NCBI GenBank assembly: GCA_963680875.1
Contig: OY804588.1
Coordinates: 57,300,369-57,364,368 of the forward strand
Source: Bathymodiolus brooksi
Lineage: Eukaryota > Mollusca > Bivalvia > Mytilida > Modiolidae
Direction: 5' to 3'
Length of the DNA: 64,000 nt
Below, piece by piece: positions 32,815 to 44,451 of the stretch (position 1 is its first letter; each line of letters starts with the position of its first letter). Position numbers and translations under genes: made by a program. Below the pieces are notes generated by a model. The model was given only the letters and a program-made list of their open reading frames with translations. It was not told where the DNA came from and searched no databases.

Positions 32815-34075
32815 CTACCGTATGTTACTCCGCCACGATATAACTGAAATATTGTTACTTTAAACATATTTTATTGTTCTATACTAACAAGTGTTGCCTG
32901 AGGGCAAGTGTGGACACAGAAAAATGCTGTCCAAAAGGCAAGTGTGGATGTCAATATATCATATTATTAACTTTAAAAAAAAAATTCATGAATACAGGGG
33001 AGGTCCTGGATTTTTTTTAATAAAAAACTAATCCTGAATTATTTATTTTTGCTTAATGTCCGGTCCTGTGTTTTTATTTCAAATTTACATCATAGACCCC
33101 CCCCCCCCCCCCCCCCCCCTCCCAAGGGATATAAAAGTGTATTATTAATAATAAATTAATAAATAATAAATTCAGATTCTCTATTTAAAATAAATCTCAT
33201 TTACAAAACCACTGATATTTGTTCAATTTTAAATGCTGATTTAAGCTTTAGTCGCAACAAATTTTTATTTTTCTCTTTAAACTGTCGAAACATAACATTT
33301 ATTTAACTGTAAAATTCACAAATAAAATTCACCCCCCCCCCCTTTTTCCCCTTTTTCCTTGCTTAAATCAATGATCAACAATATTCCAGAGTCAAACAAA
33401 TGAATAAATATAACATAGATTTCTTTTACATGCATCTTTTTGTTTTACATTATCATATCAAGAAAATGGTGGCTGTAACATTCATCAAATTCAAGTGGGG
33501 GTAGGGGTTTGCGGGTGGGTTTCCGCGTAAGATGGTTCCGTTTCAATGTTAAAAGTCCGGTATTTTCCTTTCCTATATGAACCAAAGAACACATTTATAG
33601 CTGTTTTTCTTTTTAAAAAATAATTATATTTAAAAAATAATAACATTTTAACCTTTAAATCACTCAGTAATATGCTTTTCCTCACCGTAGAGCAAAAATA
33701 CTTACATGGTTGGAAAGCTGGAGATGTCAAGATTCTATATTTATAAACTATTGACCTGAGTAATCTTGCTAAGCTATGCGGAGTCAGTGTGTTTTAAATC
33801 GGTCATCCAATCAGGAAGCTCATTATTTTTGTCCAAGATAAAAAAAATACATCGCTAAAGTTACCCGTGGGTGTTTCCCCACTTCAACTCGGAGATATTT
33901 CATCATAAAACTTCACACAGCCGCCCGATTACCAAGTCACGTGACTACACATGCTACTCACAGTGACCCGTGACCCACTTTAGCACGTCATATCAGTTTT
34001 TTTCTTAATAATGTTGTTTAAACAGTTGGATAGGACACACGTTTCACAACTTAGAAACATCTTGTCCAATTCTCT
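32815..34075. other. low-complexity non-coding stretch
   Basis: A SINE core scrap (ccacgatataactgaaatat) at about 32830, poly-C tracts near 33095-33125 and 33332, and A/T-rich sequence. No gene seen. Confidence 0.5.
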
Positions 34076-34118
34076 GAAATATTGTTGAAAGTGGAGTTAA
34101 ATACTATAGCCCTAACCT
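34076..34118 (+). mobile_element. V-SINE-like SINE, 3' tail fragment
   Basis: Only the last 40 bp (gaaatattgttgaaagtgga) remain. Confidence 0.55.
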
Positions 34119-34274
34119 CTAACCCGTCTCCGATACTTGACGGTATTGTAAGTTAGGTTTTAAAAATCGTGTGTAGCATGCATATTTTAGGATGTTAAAT
34201 ATAATGCTTCACCAACAATGTTTTCATTTTTTCTTATCACGCAACATGCAGAATCGGATATTTCAAGATACTAA

Positions 34275-34308
<34 letters not shown>

Positions 34309-35160
34309 GCAAATGCAAAATTTATTTTATTAATAATAGTAAACACTAATATTTTTGGTATACAGTATACGGTACATGGCTGCTGACTTGGTGGTGACTT
34401 TTGAGCCGTGACGAATTATTCATTTCCGCTTGTTCTGGCCGATAAAATTAAACATCCCGATTAAAATAACCTAACTAAAACCGAACCAAAACGTACCTAA
34501 CCTCAAATAATATATATAAGAATTACTTAAGAACTACTATGATGAGCACCTTGCAGGTTGCGGTTGAGAAATCTTGCCAAACTGTCTATAGAACGACAAT
34601 TAAGAGATGAAATATAGTTAGTTTGATTAGTTTAATATTATTTTATTGAAAATAAAACAGCAATGGGATTGAACAATTTTTTCCCCCACAACTTATGGAC
34701 TGTCCTCTCCCTACAAATATAGCGTTTAACAGCGTCATTGGAAAATTGGCCTACAAAAAAAGCAAGAAAAAATATTTTGATGAAAGTTGTAGTTTTCATT
34801 TTAGAAATAATGATGGTCTTAAATTGTTATACACTTTTTTTTAAACTTTTGTCCATACATGTATATGTTTTGCAAAATATGAGAGACATTTTTTCCCTCA
34901 AAATATCCCAGTGCCAGGTTTTTTTTTTACTAATCGCTATTTTTTTTTTTACCAAAGATGCCATTTGATCCCTGCATTAACTGAAGCTATCAGGAAAAGG
35001 GGTAGCAATTAAAGATCTAATTTTAACTGTAAAAGTTTTAATAAAGAGAAAATATTTCTTAGTTTCTTCATTGGTCCCTTGGAAACAGCATGTTTACATC
35101 ATGTTTTGCTAATTAAGAAATAATTCCAACTCATTATTTAATTATCAACTCTCACGTAGT
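34119..35160. other. non-coding stretch with poly-T
   Basis: A poly-T run at about 34279-34305; no supported gene or repeat family. Confidence 0.45.
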
Positions 35161-35161
35161 A

Positions 35162-35340
35162 CAGTCAAACCTACACTTGAGGTCACCTCTATTAAACAGC
35201 ACGTGTATTAAAAGGTTACATTTTTCTTCTCCTGTCATAGAAAATTTCATATGAATTGAACCTCTTTTAATGGGTCACCTGTCTTATAAGGCCATTTTTT
35301 TCTTTGACCCAAAAGTGACCTCTTAATATAGGTTTCACTG
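35162..35340. mobile_element. pogo/Tigger-like MITE with TA target site
   Basis: Ends cagtcaaacctacacttgag and taggtttcactg between flanking TA dinucleotides, 179 bp. Confidence 0.75.
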
Positions 35341-35344
35341 TACG

Positions 35345-37070
35345 TAGAGGGAATCTGAAACGTATGATGATCTATGATATAAACATTTTGCAGAGATTCC
35401 GAACACTAGATGTTTCAATATCGCTAGAGTTATCTCGCTTTCTACTATTATATAGAAATAAGTAATCGCTTTTTTTTATCACACATACACACTGTCGTCA
35501 AAGAGCTCCGATCGAAAATGTTTGGTCAACATCAGGGATATTTCAAAGTGGTATTTTTAAAGCAGACACGGATAATTATTGTAAGTATTTATAAATATAC
35601 TGTGTATACAATGTTTTGAATTATGATGCTTTATGATTGTTATTATTATTAATTTCCTTTTTTGTCCAAATATCATTTATTTTTGCAGTGTAAAATTAGA
35701 TTTTTCTATAAGTTATAAGGAATCCGCCTTCAAAATCATTACAATCAACTGAAATATCGCTATATCTTGCATTTACGAATGAATTAAATGTTGCCCAAAA
35801 AGAAAAAAATATTGATGAATGATTGATTTTACTTAAAAATACTATTTTGTTGATGAAAAGTCTATTAGTAACTAGTTATACCCTAAAACATGATGTCAAC
35901 AGATGTTTTTGAAATCCGGCTTGGTCAAAATGTAAACATGTATACAAACCGGTTGGGTCATTTATAAATAACCGGGTTTGTCAGTATGTAAATACCACTG
36001 ATCTTATTGTTATTGAGCATTATATTGCAATTTAACAATAGTTATGATTAGGAAATATCTCAAAGGCGATAAATACTGATCCATAGTATGAATATTCGCC
36101 ACGGCTGCTAATCTCAGCTACTTTGTACAATAAAAAAATCGTTGTTTCCATGTTAAATTGCTACTGTCGCGAACACTTGATTTTTTTAAATTCTTTTTGT
36201 GGCACTGACATCACGGTTGGTGCTCAACACGCTACACTCACTTTAAGTAGCTGTCCAGGCGCATCAATTGAGTAGTGGGAGATTGTTTTTATAACGCAAT
36301 ATTTTAATTTTATACTCGTTGATAACGAAGTAAGTCACTCTGTGGAAATAACTTCATGGATACGATATTTAAGTTTCTTCACAGTATAATGTTTACATTA
36401 ACATTACAGATAAGCAAATTAACAAAGGCTGTAGTATTGAATTCCTTTCTGCACGAACGATTTTGGCAGTTTGTATACAAAGAAAATGTTAGGTGTACTC
36501 GATTAATGCAACGTTCGTTACAAGTTGTAATACGACAAAAGTTCGTTCTTTGGATGTTATAGTCCCCCGCCCATCCACCAATATTAATGCCAAAAGAATT
36601 TCAATCACTGGTATATATTTTGCATTTTTTTGGGGGAGGAATAGAAATGACAGACTGAATGAATTTGTTATGTTGACATATATTTATAATAAATGCTATG
36701 CGATCTTGTAACGAACGCACAACCCTACACTATGTCGAGTCTTATTTATATTACATTATTTTAGTTAATAAAAAAATATTTTCTGAGGAGTGAAACGAGG
36801 GAGAAAAAAAATAGACAATATATATACATTGTCGAAAATATAAAATTTATATATACGAGTTTTGACGAGTTTTTCTTACCTGTTTCGCAGCGAGTGGAAA
36901 TGAATTATATATTTTCCGTATATTGTATCTATCGCCCCAAAGAAACTGTCAAATTGTCTAAAAAGAGCAGAAACAAGCGTTGTTCTTATCATTTTTGATT
37001 GTGTCCTCCGTGAAGTCCGCGCTTATAAGTTTATTAGCTTATAAGCATAAATCCTGTTACTGTTTCTAGG
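35345..37070. other. AT-rich non-coding stretch
   Basis: Contains one arm (35488-35512) of a 25-bp inverted repeat whose other arm lies just before the TRIM-like gene. No exon was recognised; short frames here lack splice borders. Confidence 0.4.
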
Positions 37071-37292
37071 TGAGCTAACAACAGTCATTGGGTAGATATA
37101 TCGCTCCACTCAGACACATTATTCTGATTCCGAGCCAACCAGTCTTTGCTCTTTCTCCTTAATGCTGCATTCTTAGCGGAGAAGCAACTAATACCAATTC
37201 TATATTCTTTTGTTTGACAAGACCGCGGCTCGTATCCACAATCTATCGCACTCGAGGCGAGCACGCTAACCATTACGCTACCGATGCGGTTC
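37071..37292 (-). mobile_element. tRNA-headed SINE, family S
   Basis: The head on the minus strand reads accgcatcggtagcgtaatg with a box B-like stretch near 37215-37225. The body contains ttggctcggaatcagaataa. Other copies: 48975/49534, 53450, 54236 and 63045. Confidence 0.65.
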
Positions 37293-38333
37293 CCTATTTT
37301 TATCTAATTTTTATTAATTTTTTTAATCAAAATTTCTTATTGTCCTTCAATATATTATTTGAAAACAAAAATTAATTCAAAACAATAAGAGTTACTTGAT
37401 ATTTATATAAACAGTGAGAGTTCCTACTTTTGATCAAACACTCTTTTGAATATTGCAATAATTCAACTGCATAGCAAATAAAGAAAAAGAATTATAAGTT
37501 CTATACAAAATCATGACCATTCTGTCGAAGGTGACTTGGTGAATGCCAATTCTGCACAAACCGTTTTGTATTTCTTCCTTTTAATGTTATACAAAACATC
37601 CACATGTAAAATATTTTGACTATGTGCTGTTGTTGTTTTTTTTCACAACTTTTATTCATTGAAGACATTTTTTTGTTTTCTTTCTTTTTATCAATTTGCA
37701 AGTCGAACATACCCTTGACAAGTGTTATAATGAACCTTAAATAAATTACAGAAAGGAAACATAATTGTGATATTGAGCTGTTTTCGCTATTCTTTCAATT
37801 TTTTACATAGACAAAACCGGATCTACTGAAACACAATTTTTGCGACCCAACCGGAAAGTAGTGGCTGACAGAGCCGGAACGAATGTACGTAAATAAGCAT
37901 TGTGTTTTTTACTGTAGTAAGTCTAAAACTATACATGGTGGCACGCCAGTGCAAACTATCATGTATATAAGCCCTACAAAGGGTTTGTGTACTTTAATTA
38001 AACATATAAACTACTTTTTATAGCTTTATTTGATGATTTCAATCTCATTATTAGCATTTTTTATTGTTTATGTCCATCATTTTATCTATATCTGAGTAAT
38101 CGATGAAGATAACTACAGTAATATATAGGTAAAAACAAGCAAAAATAATCGACCGATAACGACATCTTCTGGATTCAAGATATAATAATACTATATGATC
38201 ATAATACTTACTTTTTGTCGTCGCCTGTATGTCAAACATGCCTAATTGACTTGTACCGGAAGATGACAGATCAATTCCGACCGGAGCTCTTTGACGACAG
38301 TGATACACGGAAGTTTAAACCTTCTTGATAAAA
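37293..38333. other. upstream region of the TRIM-like gene
   Basis: No exon recognised. The last 60 bp include the inverted-repeat arm at 38278-38302 (gagctctttgacgacagtg). No clear TATA box was located. Confidence 0.4.
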
Positions 38334-40259
38334 ATGGCGAAGAAGGGTGAGGATCATCAGAATTTACTCAAATGTTCCATTTGTCTGGACACTTTTCAGG
38401 TACCAAAATATCTTCCGTGTTTACACACATTTTGTGAATCTTGTATCACGACTTTTGTTTCATCTTCTGTCGAAAGTGAAAGTACAAAACATAATTTCAA
38501 ATGTCCCATTTGTCGGAGAACTGTGACACTGGGAGACTTAAAGAACAACATTGGAACATGGGCAAAAAGTTTACCACTAAATAATTTCATCGTCTCTATG
38601 GTTGACAAGCAAGCAATGACACAATCTGAAAAACTGTGCGATCCCTGTCAATTTAATACAGAAAGCGTGAAAGCAGTATCTTGGTGTTCAACATGTGAGG
38701 AGGGTTTGTGCAAGTCGTGTGAGAAATCTCACCGATCGTTCAAGATTATTTCAAACCACGTAGTTGTACCGTTAGAAGAGATGAATTCGGATAAAATTTT
38801 CCTAGGAATCCGTGGGATAAATTATTGTAGCGCACATAACGGTAAAATAATCGAAGTGTACCGCGTGGATCATTCGAGACCCTGTTGTACTTTATGCGCA
38901 ACCCTTTCACACAGGAAGTGCGAGACTGTAATATCCATCGATACTGCGGCTGCGGGGATAAAACAATCAACGAAAGCCGTAGACCTGTCCAATGAATTGC
39001 AACAAAAAAATAAGCATATCGATGAAATGATTGAAAACCGAAAAGAAAATATAGGTGTGATAGACAAAAAAACTGGTAGCATTTTAGCGAACATTGATGA
39101 CGTCAAGGATGTTGTCATAAAACATCTAAATGAAGTCTCCGACAAAACGAAGGAAAAGGTAACTTCTTCAAAGAAAAATACTGTGATAACTTTATCTGAT
39201 GAAGTCACAGAATTATCCAGTATTAAATGTACCGTTGACAACTGGAAGGTTATACTGGACACTTGTGTTCAACATGGCTCAGAACAGCAATGTTTGGTTG
39301 AAATGGACAGAATAACCCGAAAGAACTTTGATCTAGATAGGGAGACGAAAGAAGCGATTTTGCAACCGAGAAATCCGTTAGTGACCTTTGAACCCAACAA
39401 GTTTCTAAGTGAATTTCAATCAAATGTTGAATCTTTCGGCGATTTAACACTCGATTCATTTCTGAAAACAAACGAAATTTTGGGGAAAGTGAATTTTGTG
39501 TCCGGAACTATAAAAATCCTCAAAACCATCGAAATTGATATGAATAAAACTAATGCAAGACGAATAAATGGAATATTTGTCCCAAATTTCCTTCTTATTA
39601 CGGATTTAATGAACAGACAAGTTATCAAGTACAACGAGAATTATGTCTATCTGTACGTGTCAAGCCTGTCATTGCCAAAAGAGGTGAGCGACATTACCAG
39701 CATGGAACAAGACGTAGTGGCGGTGGCGTCGGCGCATTCTAATGAAATTTATATCATTGATATCAAGACAATGACTTTAACAAAAACAATAGTGTTATCC
39801 ATCACTATATTTGGCTTACAGTACGTGGAGGGAGAATTTATTACTGCAAACAATGGTACGTTAGCCTGGTTATCTGCCGAGGGACTACAACTTAGAAATA
39901 GCAAAAACCATATAGATGCTTATATGGTGCATTCTTCCAGTAAGAACAGTTATATATGTGCAGATGGTATAAATGCTATTTCCCACACCAAAGATGAAAG
40001 GAAACAATTTACATATTCCACTCCGATGTTGATCCATTCTAGGGCAATTGATGTTGATGTGGATGGAAACATTTATATTGTAGGACACAAGTCCGCTAAT
40101 ATCCACCAGATTACAAGCGAGGGAAAACATATCAGAACGATTTCTACGAAGGACTTTGGAATCTTGACACCTTTTAATTTACGCTTTAAACCAAACAGTG
40201 CTGTTTTCCTGTTGACTACTTATGACACTGGTAAAGTTTTGATTTGTAAAATTGACTGA
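38334..40259 (+). CDS. TRIM-like RING/B-box protein (641 residues, single exon)
   Basis: Likely E3 ubiquitin ligase or innate-immune/signalling adaptor of the TRIM type. The first ATG in frame is at 38334 (aaaATGgcg, strong context); upstream codons in the frame are TTG ATA AAA. From that Met: C3HC4 RING with C14, C17, C29, H31, C34, C37, C57, C60 (CSICLDTF, CLHTFCESC, CPIC). B-box 1 begins near C102/C105 (CDPC ... CSTCEEGLCKSC). A second B-box-like zinc site begins at C165 (CSAH ... CTLCATLSHRKC). A lysine/glutamate-rich coiled-coil region spans about 205-300. The C-terminal third has repeated beta-rich blocks (DVVAVASAHSNEIYIIDI, DVDVDGNIYIVGH) like an NHL/WD-type propeller, as in bivalve TRIM56/TRIM71-like proteins. 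The gene is intronless, as many expanded bivalve TRIMs are. The exact ortholog is not assigned. Confidence 0.9.
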   Translation: MAKKGEDHQNLLKCSICLDTFQVPKYLPCLHTFCESCITTFVSSSVESESTKHNFKCPICRRTVTLGDLKNNIGTWAKSLPLNNFIVSMVDKQAMTQSEKLCDPCQFNTESVKAVSWCSTCEEGLCKSCEKSHRSFKIISNHVVVPLEEMNSDKIFLGIRGINYCSAHNGKIIEVYRVDHSRPCCTLCATLSHRKCETVISIDTAAAGIKQSTKAVDLSNELQQKNKHIDEMIENRKENIGVIDKKTGSILANIDDVKDVVIKHLNEVSDKTKEKVTSSKKNTVITLSDEVTELSSIKCTVDNWKVILDTCVQHGSEQQCLVEMDRITRKNFDLDRETKEAILQPRNPLVTFEPNKFLSEFQSNVESFGDLTLDSFLKTNEILGKVNFVSGTIKILKTIEIDMNKTNARRINGIFVPNFLLITDLMNRQVIKYNENYVYLYVSSLSLPKEVSDITSMEQDVVAVASAHSNEIYIIDIKTMTLTKTIVLSITIFGLQYVEGEFITANNGTLAWLSAEGLQLRNSKNHIDAYMVHSSSKNSYICADGINAISHTKDERKQFTYSTPMLIHSRAIDVDVDGNIYIVGHKSANIHQITSEGKHIRTISTKDFGILTPFNLRFKPNSAVFLLTTYDTGKVLICKID

Positions 40260-40369
40260 GAGACTAAAATATTACATTTTCAGTATGGAAGATTTTTTTC
40301 TGTCAGCACACAGTGTATTGGACAACTTGATTGCTATTCTGTTTCTTGGAAGAATTTATTTGTAATAAG

Positions 40370-40375
40370 AATAAA
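40370..40375 (+). promoter_or_regulatory. polyadenylation signal AATAAA of the TRIM-like gene
   Basis: First canonical AATAAA after the stop, 110 bp downstream. Confidence 0.5.
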
Positions 40376-40377
40376 AT

Positions 40378-40582
40378 GACGGGTGCTACATGTGGAGCAG
40401 GAACTGCTTGCCCTTCCGGAGCACCTGAGTTCACCGCCGGTTTTAGTGGGATTCGTTTTGCTCGATCTTTAGTTTCATGTGTAATGTTATGTAGATCGTT
40501 GTTTGTCTTTTTCTGTTTTCATTGTATTGTCTGTCTTTCGATTTACGGCTTCTGCTTATCTCTTTGGTATCTTGGTAAAATA
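40378..40582 (+). repeat. dispersed repeat P
   Basis: Well-preserved 5' part: gacgggtgctacatgtggag, gcttgcccttccggagcacc. Starts right after the AATAAA. Confidence 0.7.
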
Positions 40583-40862
40583 TGATATTTTCAGTATTAA
40601 GGATTTTTCTGTCAGTGTGCAGTGTATTGGACAACTTGATTGATTTCCTGATTCTTGAAATAATTAATTTTACAGACAGAAAACGATACCATTGTATATG
40701 TCAATAACATAACATTTACTTTACTATTCAGCTCTGCATCTTTGAAATAAAAAAAAATCAGATGCTACACGTTTGTCTTTATTAAGTGACCTTAGCAGTT
40801 TTTAGCTATCTTGTTTATGTCCTTTGGTTTTCTTGCTCCCAAAAATGTTTTTCTTCATTATT

Positions 40863-40940
40863 TGGCTTTCAGCTTACCTCATGAAGGTTATTCCAGAAAC
40901 ACGTCATGCTCACTAAATTAGATATCTACTTTTTTATTTC
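40863..40940 (-). repeat. dispersed repeat D
   Basis: Minus-sense single unit: cctcatgaaggttattccag, then acgtcatgctcactaaatta. Confidence 0.65.
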
Positions 40941-41059
40941 AGAGAAATATTCTTGTAAAATAAAGCATATAATAGTTATTACTATACTGTTCATTAAGTA
41001 ATACAGAGAAAGAGGAATTATTTTACAATATACTCTTAGTTACTAACGGATGGATATTA

Positions 41060-41140
41060 AATGGCAAGTTTATTCCGAGACACCAACTATTGCTCGAGAG
41101 GAAGCCAAGGCCAATAGTTGGTGTCGAGGGGAACAATAAA
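41060..41140. mobile_element. short palindromic element
   Basis: caagtttattccgagacacc and ggtgtcgaggggaacaataa form inverted arms around ctcgagaggaagccaagg. MITE-like, one copy. Confidence 0.5.
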
Positions 41141-41199
41141 CTTGTTATGACCCGAATATACAGTCAATAACTATTGTATTATACAAAACGGCATACACT

Positions 41200-41423
41200 C
41201 TGATACCATGGACCGACATACGATGATATATTTACTGAAAGTGTGAGTTCGAATCTCGCGCAGGGCGAGGCGCACTCGATACAACATTATGTGATAAAGT
41301 TTGTCAGTGACTTGCGACAGGTCGGTGTTTTTCTCCAGGCACTCTGGTGTTCTCCACCAATATAACTGCCTGCAACTATATAACTGAAATATCATTGAGA
41401 AAGTGGCGCTAAAACACCATAAC
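41200..41423 (+). mobile_element. V-SINE-like SINE
   Basis: Diverged head; box B-like gtgagttcgaatctcgcgca; core and tail present (gcgctaaaacaccataacac). Confidence 0.7.
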
Positions 41424-41684
41424 ACCAATATCTGTGTTTTATTTTAGAATAAATAACTTACAATCACTTGTATTAAAGGGGCATTATCTGCCAAAATCGT
41501 AAATTTTTGTTACCCATAAAAACTATCAGATATGATTGATGCCTTAATAAAACGTGTTTCTGTAACTTATAAATGTTATGAAATGTATGAAATCGGGGAA
41601 AAAAGGTGCAACTGCTCGTGTTTTGAGATCGATCAAGAAATGGACGCCATCTTTTTAATTATCGGCATTCTATATATATATATA

Positions 41685-41860
41685 TGTATATCTGAAAATT
41701 AAACCAAACTGTGTTAGAATTAGATCTTTGAGCTAACACATTTTTGTTCTTCCCTTGACATGATTTGAACTCACACCATTGATGCACTGCAGCACCAATC
41801 GCTTAGCCTTACAATGTATGTCCAGCGCCCTAGACCACTCGGCCACATCCGCTATTTAAA
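41685..41860 (-). mobile_element. tRNA-headed SINE, family T, third copy
   Basis: Complete minus-strand copy from the tail (tgaaaattaaaccaaactgt, next to a TA run) to the head (cgccctagaccactcggcca). It defines the full length of the family, about 170 bp. Confidence 0.7.
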
Positions 41861-41865
41861 AAAAG

Positions 41866-42100
41866 AGTCGTTGTGGTTGTGATCGTATGGTAGTTGGATT
41901 GACCTCTGCATATTCAATCAGTGCCTATCACCACTAATGTTGCGAGTTTGAATCCTACCCAAGCAAGGTGTACTCAATACAACATTATGTGATATACAGT
42001 GATAAAGTTTGACAGTGACTTGCGACATTCCGTGGTTTTCTCCACTGACCGCCACGATATAACTGAAATATTGTTGAAAGTGGCGTTAAACAAAATAAAC
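41866..42100 (+). mobile_element. V-SINE-like SINE with core deletion
   Basis: Full head (gtgatcgtatggtagttgga); most of the V-like core between ggttttctcc and actgaccgcc is missing. Confidence 0.72.
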
Positions 42101-42355
42101 CAACCCTAAGTCAATCATTGTATTGCCCCTCCTTGGTAATATGGATTCTGGCTACCCATTTGGTTTCTTCAAACTTTTTAATGATTAGATGTTGCCTAGC
42201 ATTCAATAAGTAAAGACTTGTGTAACATGTTATTCTGCACTGCAGAAAATGAATTGATATTCTTTTTATCTACAGGTATATTCAAAATACATAATGGATA
42301 ACATATAAAAATGAAGCATAAATAATGATTTGTCGTAAAAATTCTTTGCTCTAGT

Positions 42356-42662
42356 AAGGGAACGACCATTTAACTTGAAGGGGGGGGGGGGGGGGGGGGG
42401 GGTTATGGTTTTTTTTCTAAAAAAATATTCTGATTCCCAATGTTGCTTAAAAAAATATTCTGATTTTGGTGGAGGAAAAAAAAAAAATAATCTGATTCAG
42501 AGTTTTTACATATAACCTAATGTTAAACTATGGAAAAAAATTTCGCGCTTTGCGCGACAAATAAAAATAATATTCTAACTCTTGTGTTGTCCGAAAATAA
42601 ATTTCTGAACGAAACAAAAAACCATAACCCCCCCACCCCCTTCAAGTTAAATGGTCGGTCCC
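42356..42662. mobile_element. MITE Q1, ends gggaacgaccatttaac / gttaaatggtcggtccc
   Basis: Inverted ends with gaccatttaacttgaagggg next to a long poly-G. The interior repeats aaaaatattctgatt. Related copies: 44452 (one end) and 45721. Confidence 0.75.
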
Positions 42663-42774
42663 TAAATACCTTAAAGAATATGAATAAGGTGCAACAATCA
42701 AGGCGAACATATATGCTTTCCGAACGCACTAATGAACGACAAAGAAGTAAAATTTCAGTACATATATGAACAGT

Positions 42775-43131
42775 TTAACTTGCAGCAGATATAACGATGC
42801 CTAACGCACTGATAGCAACACTTAAACAAGAAAATGCAACAACAAACACAACCATTGTTCTCTGTTCGTGCCCTATCTTTGTAAACATGTAAGCCAAGGC
42901 ATAGAGCAATATCATCAAGATGGCCGCCGAAGATAGCACAATGGAACCGATCACGGCAATATGTTTATTTTCCACATTCAAGTAGTCTGACAGTTGTACT
43001 ATTTCAGCTATATAATTAACAAATAGAGCACACCCAAAGCTCAATAGAGTCATATTCAAAGCAGTCTTTATGGTGACGGGTTTCTCTTCCAGTTTATACT
43101 CTTCCCTCTTATATTCTTCCTCCATTTTCAT
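42775..43131 (-). CDS. small three-pass membrane protein (118 residues)
   Basis: Function not recognised. The frame starts MKMEEEYKREEYKLEEKP, a charged N-terminal tail of about 20 residues, and then has three hydrophobic segments: about 23-46, 58-83 (VIGSIVLSSAAILMILLYAL) and 92-115 (VVFVVAFSCLSVAISALGIV). No signal peptide precedes them. On the minus strand ttcttcatcttag stands immediately before the ATG, so this is probably the main coding exon of a gene with an upstream 5' UTR exon; a coding upstream exon cannot be excluded. The second in-frame ATG (aaaATGg) has the better context. Stop TAA at 42775-42777. It could be a tetraspan-like fragment or an unstudied mollusc-specific protein. Confidence 0.62.
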   Translation of the reverse strand: MKMEEEYKREEYKLEEKPVTIKTALNMTLLSFGCALFVNYIAEIVQLSDYLNVENKHIAVIGSIVLSSAAILMILLYALAYMFTKIGHEQRTMVVFVVAFSCLSVAISALGIVISAAS

Positions 43132-43286
43132 CTAAGATGAAGAAAACAAATATGGTCAGTTTCATGAAAGGTATGCAATGAAAACAAGAAAATATATTTC
43201 TATAGCCTTCTTCTGTATATGGTTTAATTGACAAATTTCCGATTCGCGCAACGTTCGATATAGCTGGTATACGGCTAAAGTTGGAG

Positions 43287-43292
43287 ATAAAC

Positions 43293-43345
<53 letters not shown>
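43287..43345. repeat. (ATCA)n microsatellite
   Basis: About 14 tandem aatc/atca units. Confidence 0.95.
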
Positions 43346-43346
<1 letters not shown>

Positions 43347-43377
43347 CCTATTTAAATTTCTAAAATAAATTACTTAA

Positions 43378-43478
43378 TAAAAGCGTAGATATCTAATATA
43401 GTGCGCATGATGCATTTCGGGAGAAAACCCTTCACCGTGTACGCTCAAAGTCAAGATTTGAAAATACAAATAATTTAA
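43378..43478 (+). repeat. dispersed repeat D
   Basis: Reads gcgtagatatctaatatagt, then gtacgctcaaagtcaagatt. Confidence 0.6.
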
Positions 43479-43479
43479 G

Positions 43480-44265
43480 TGTTTAGGAGGTAGTAAAACA
43501 CATAGTTTAAAAGGATAGTCAAATTCGGTACAATAAAATACTTATCTACCAGTGATATCGGGACATAAATAGTTTATAAGTGAAAACTTTTAATCATTTA
43601 GATACTGTGAATTCATTATCATTCGTGGTATACCCGTTTTCGTGGATAGTAAGAAAGCACAATAGCAGTGGATCCACGAATTTACGAATCCACAAAAATA
43701 AAATTTTCCTGCCCTTGATCAATTAAATTAAAGAAGTAGGTTCACTTTAATTGCGAAGAACGTGTAAGATTTTTTCTTAGTAAGGCATAATGTCTAGTTC
43801 TAGAACGAGGTTTGGACTAGTTTTTTACACATCTGTGTTAATCACTAAATGCCAACTAATATAAATGATTGATAATAAAAACAAAAAACCATTGATTTTA
43901 GTCGTATTAACTATATATAATTGTTAAATTACAAGTTTGAATAGTCAATATTATTTTTTATTTGTGTGCGGCTTACCTCTTTCTATAATTTTTCTATTGG
44001 ATTTTAGAAATGTTTCTGCCAGTGTGGTATTTTTTTTCTTTTTTTCTTTTATTTAAACTATTTCAGAAATCTAGACAATTTGATAAATTTTCATAAAACT
44101 ATAAGGTCTGTTGTAATTCATTAACTTGGTTTGGTCTTATATTTAGATATTTTGTTGTGTTTATGCTCTTTAAAATTATTTAATCAAGATCTTGGGCCGG
44201 GCATTACTGAACATGGTAGGTTTAATAAACTGAAAATTAAAAAAATCTGTTACTTCCAACCTTTC
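43480..44265. other. AT-rich non-coding stretch
   Basis: No gene or recognised family. Near 43975-44030 it shares phrases (ctttctataatttttctattgg) with about 62885-62910. Confidence 0.4.
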
Positions 44266-44267
44266 TA

Positions 44268-44334
44268 CTTTAAGCGTACTTGATGACGATTATTCAGAAA
44301 AGCGTTGTGCGCACTAAATTTGATATCTATGTAT
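44268..44334 (-). repeat. dispersed repeat D, fragment
   Basis: gttgtgcgcactaaatttgatatc with a partly diverged left half. Confidence 0.55.
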
Positions 44335-44451
44335 GTATCAAACACTTATTGTCGAATAGAAGTGACATAGACAGCTGTCAACCTATGTCCTACCTTGGAT
44401 CAGAAATAAAAATGTGGCTGAGTTAAGCTAAGTGAGTACATCTTGAAGTAT

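Larger units (their letters stand above)
40275..40675. repeat. about 90-bp direct repeats flanking a repeat P copy
   Basis: Sequence at about 40275-40369 (ttttcagtatgg ... cagtgtattggacaacttga) recurs, diverged, at about 40583-40675, on both sides of the P copy at 40378-40582. Confidence 0.7.

Noticed and set aside
38325..38333. Start of the TRIM-like protein at 38325
   Set aside because: That codon is TTG; the first ATG is at 38334 with a strong context.
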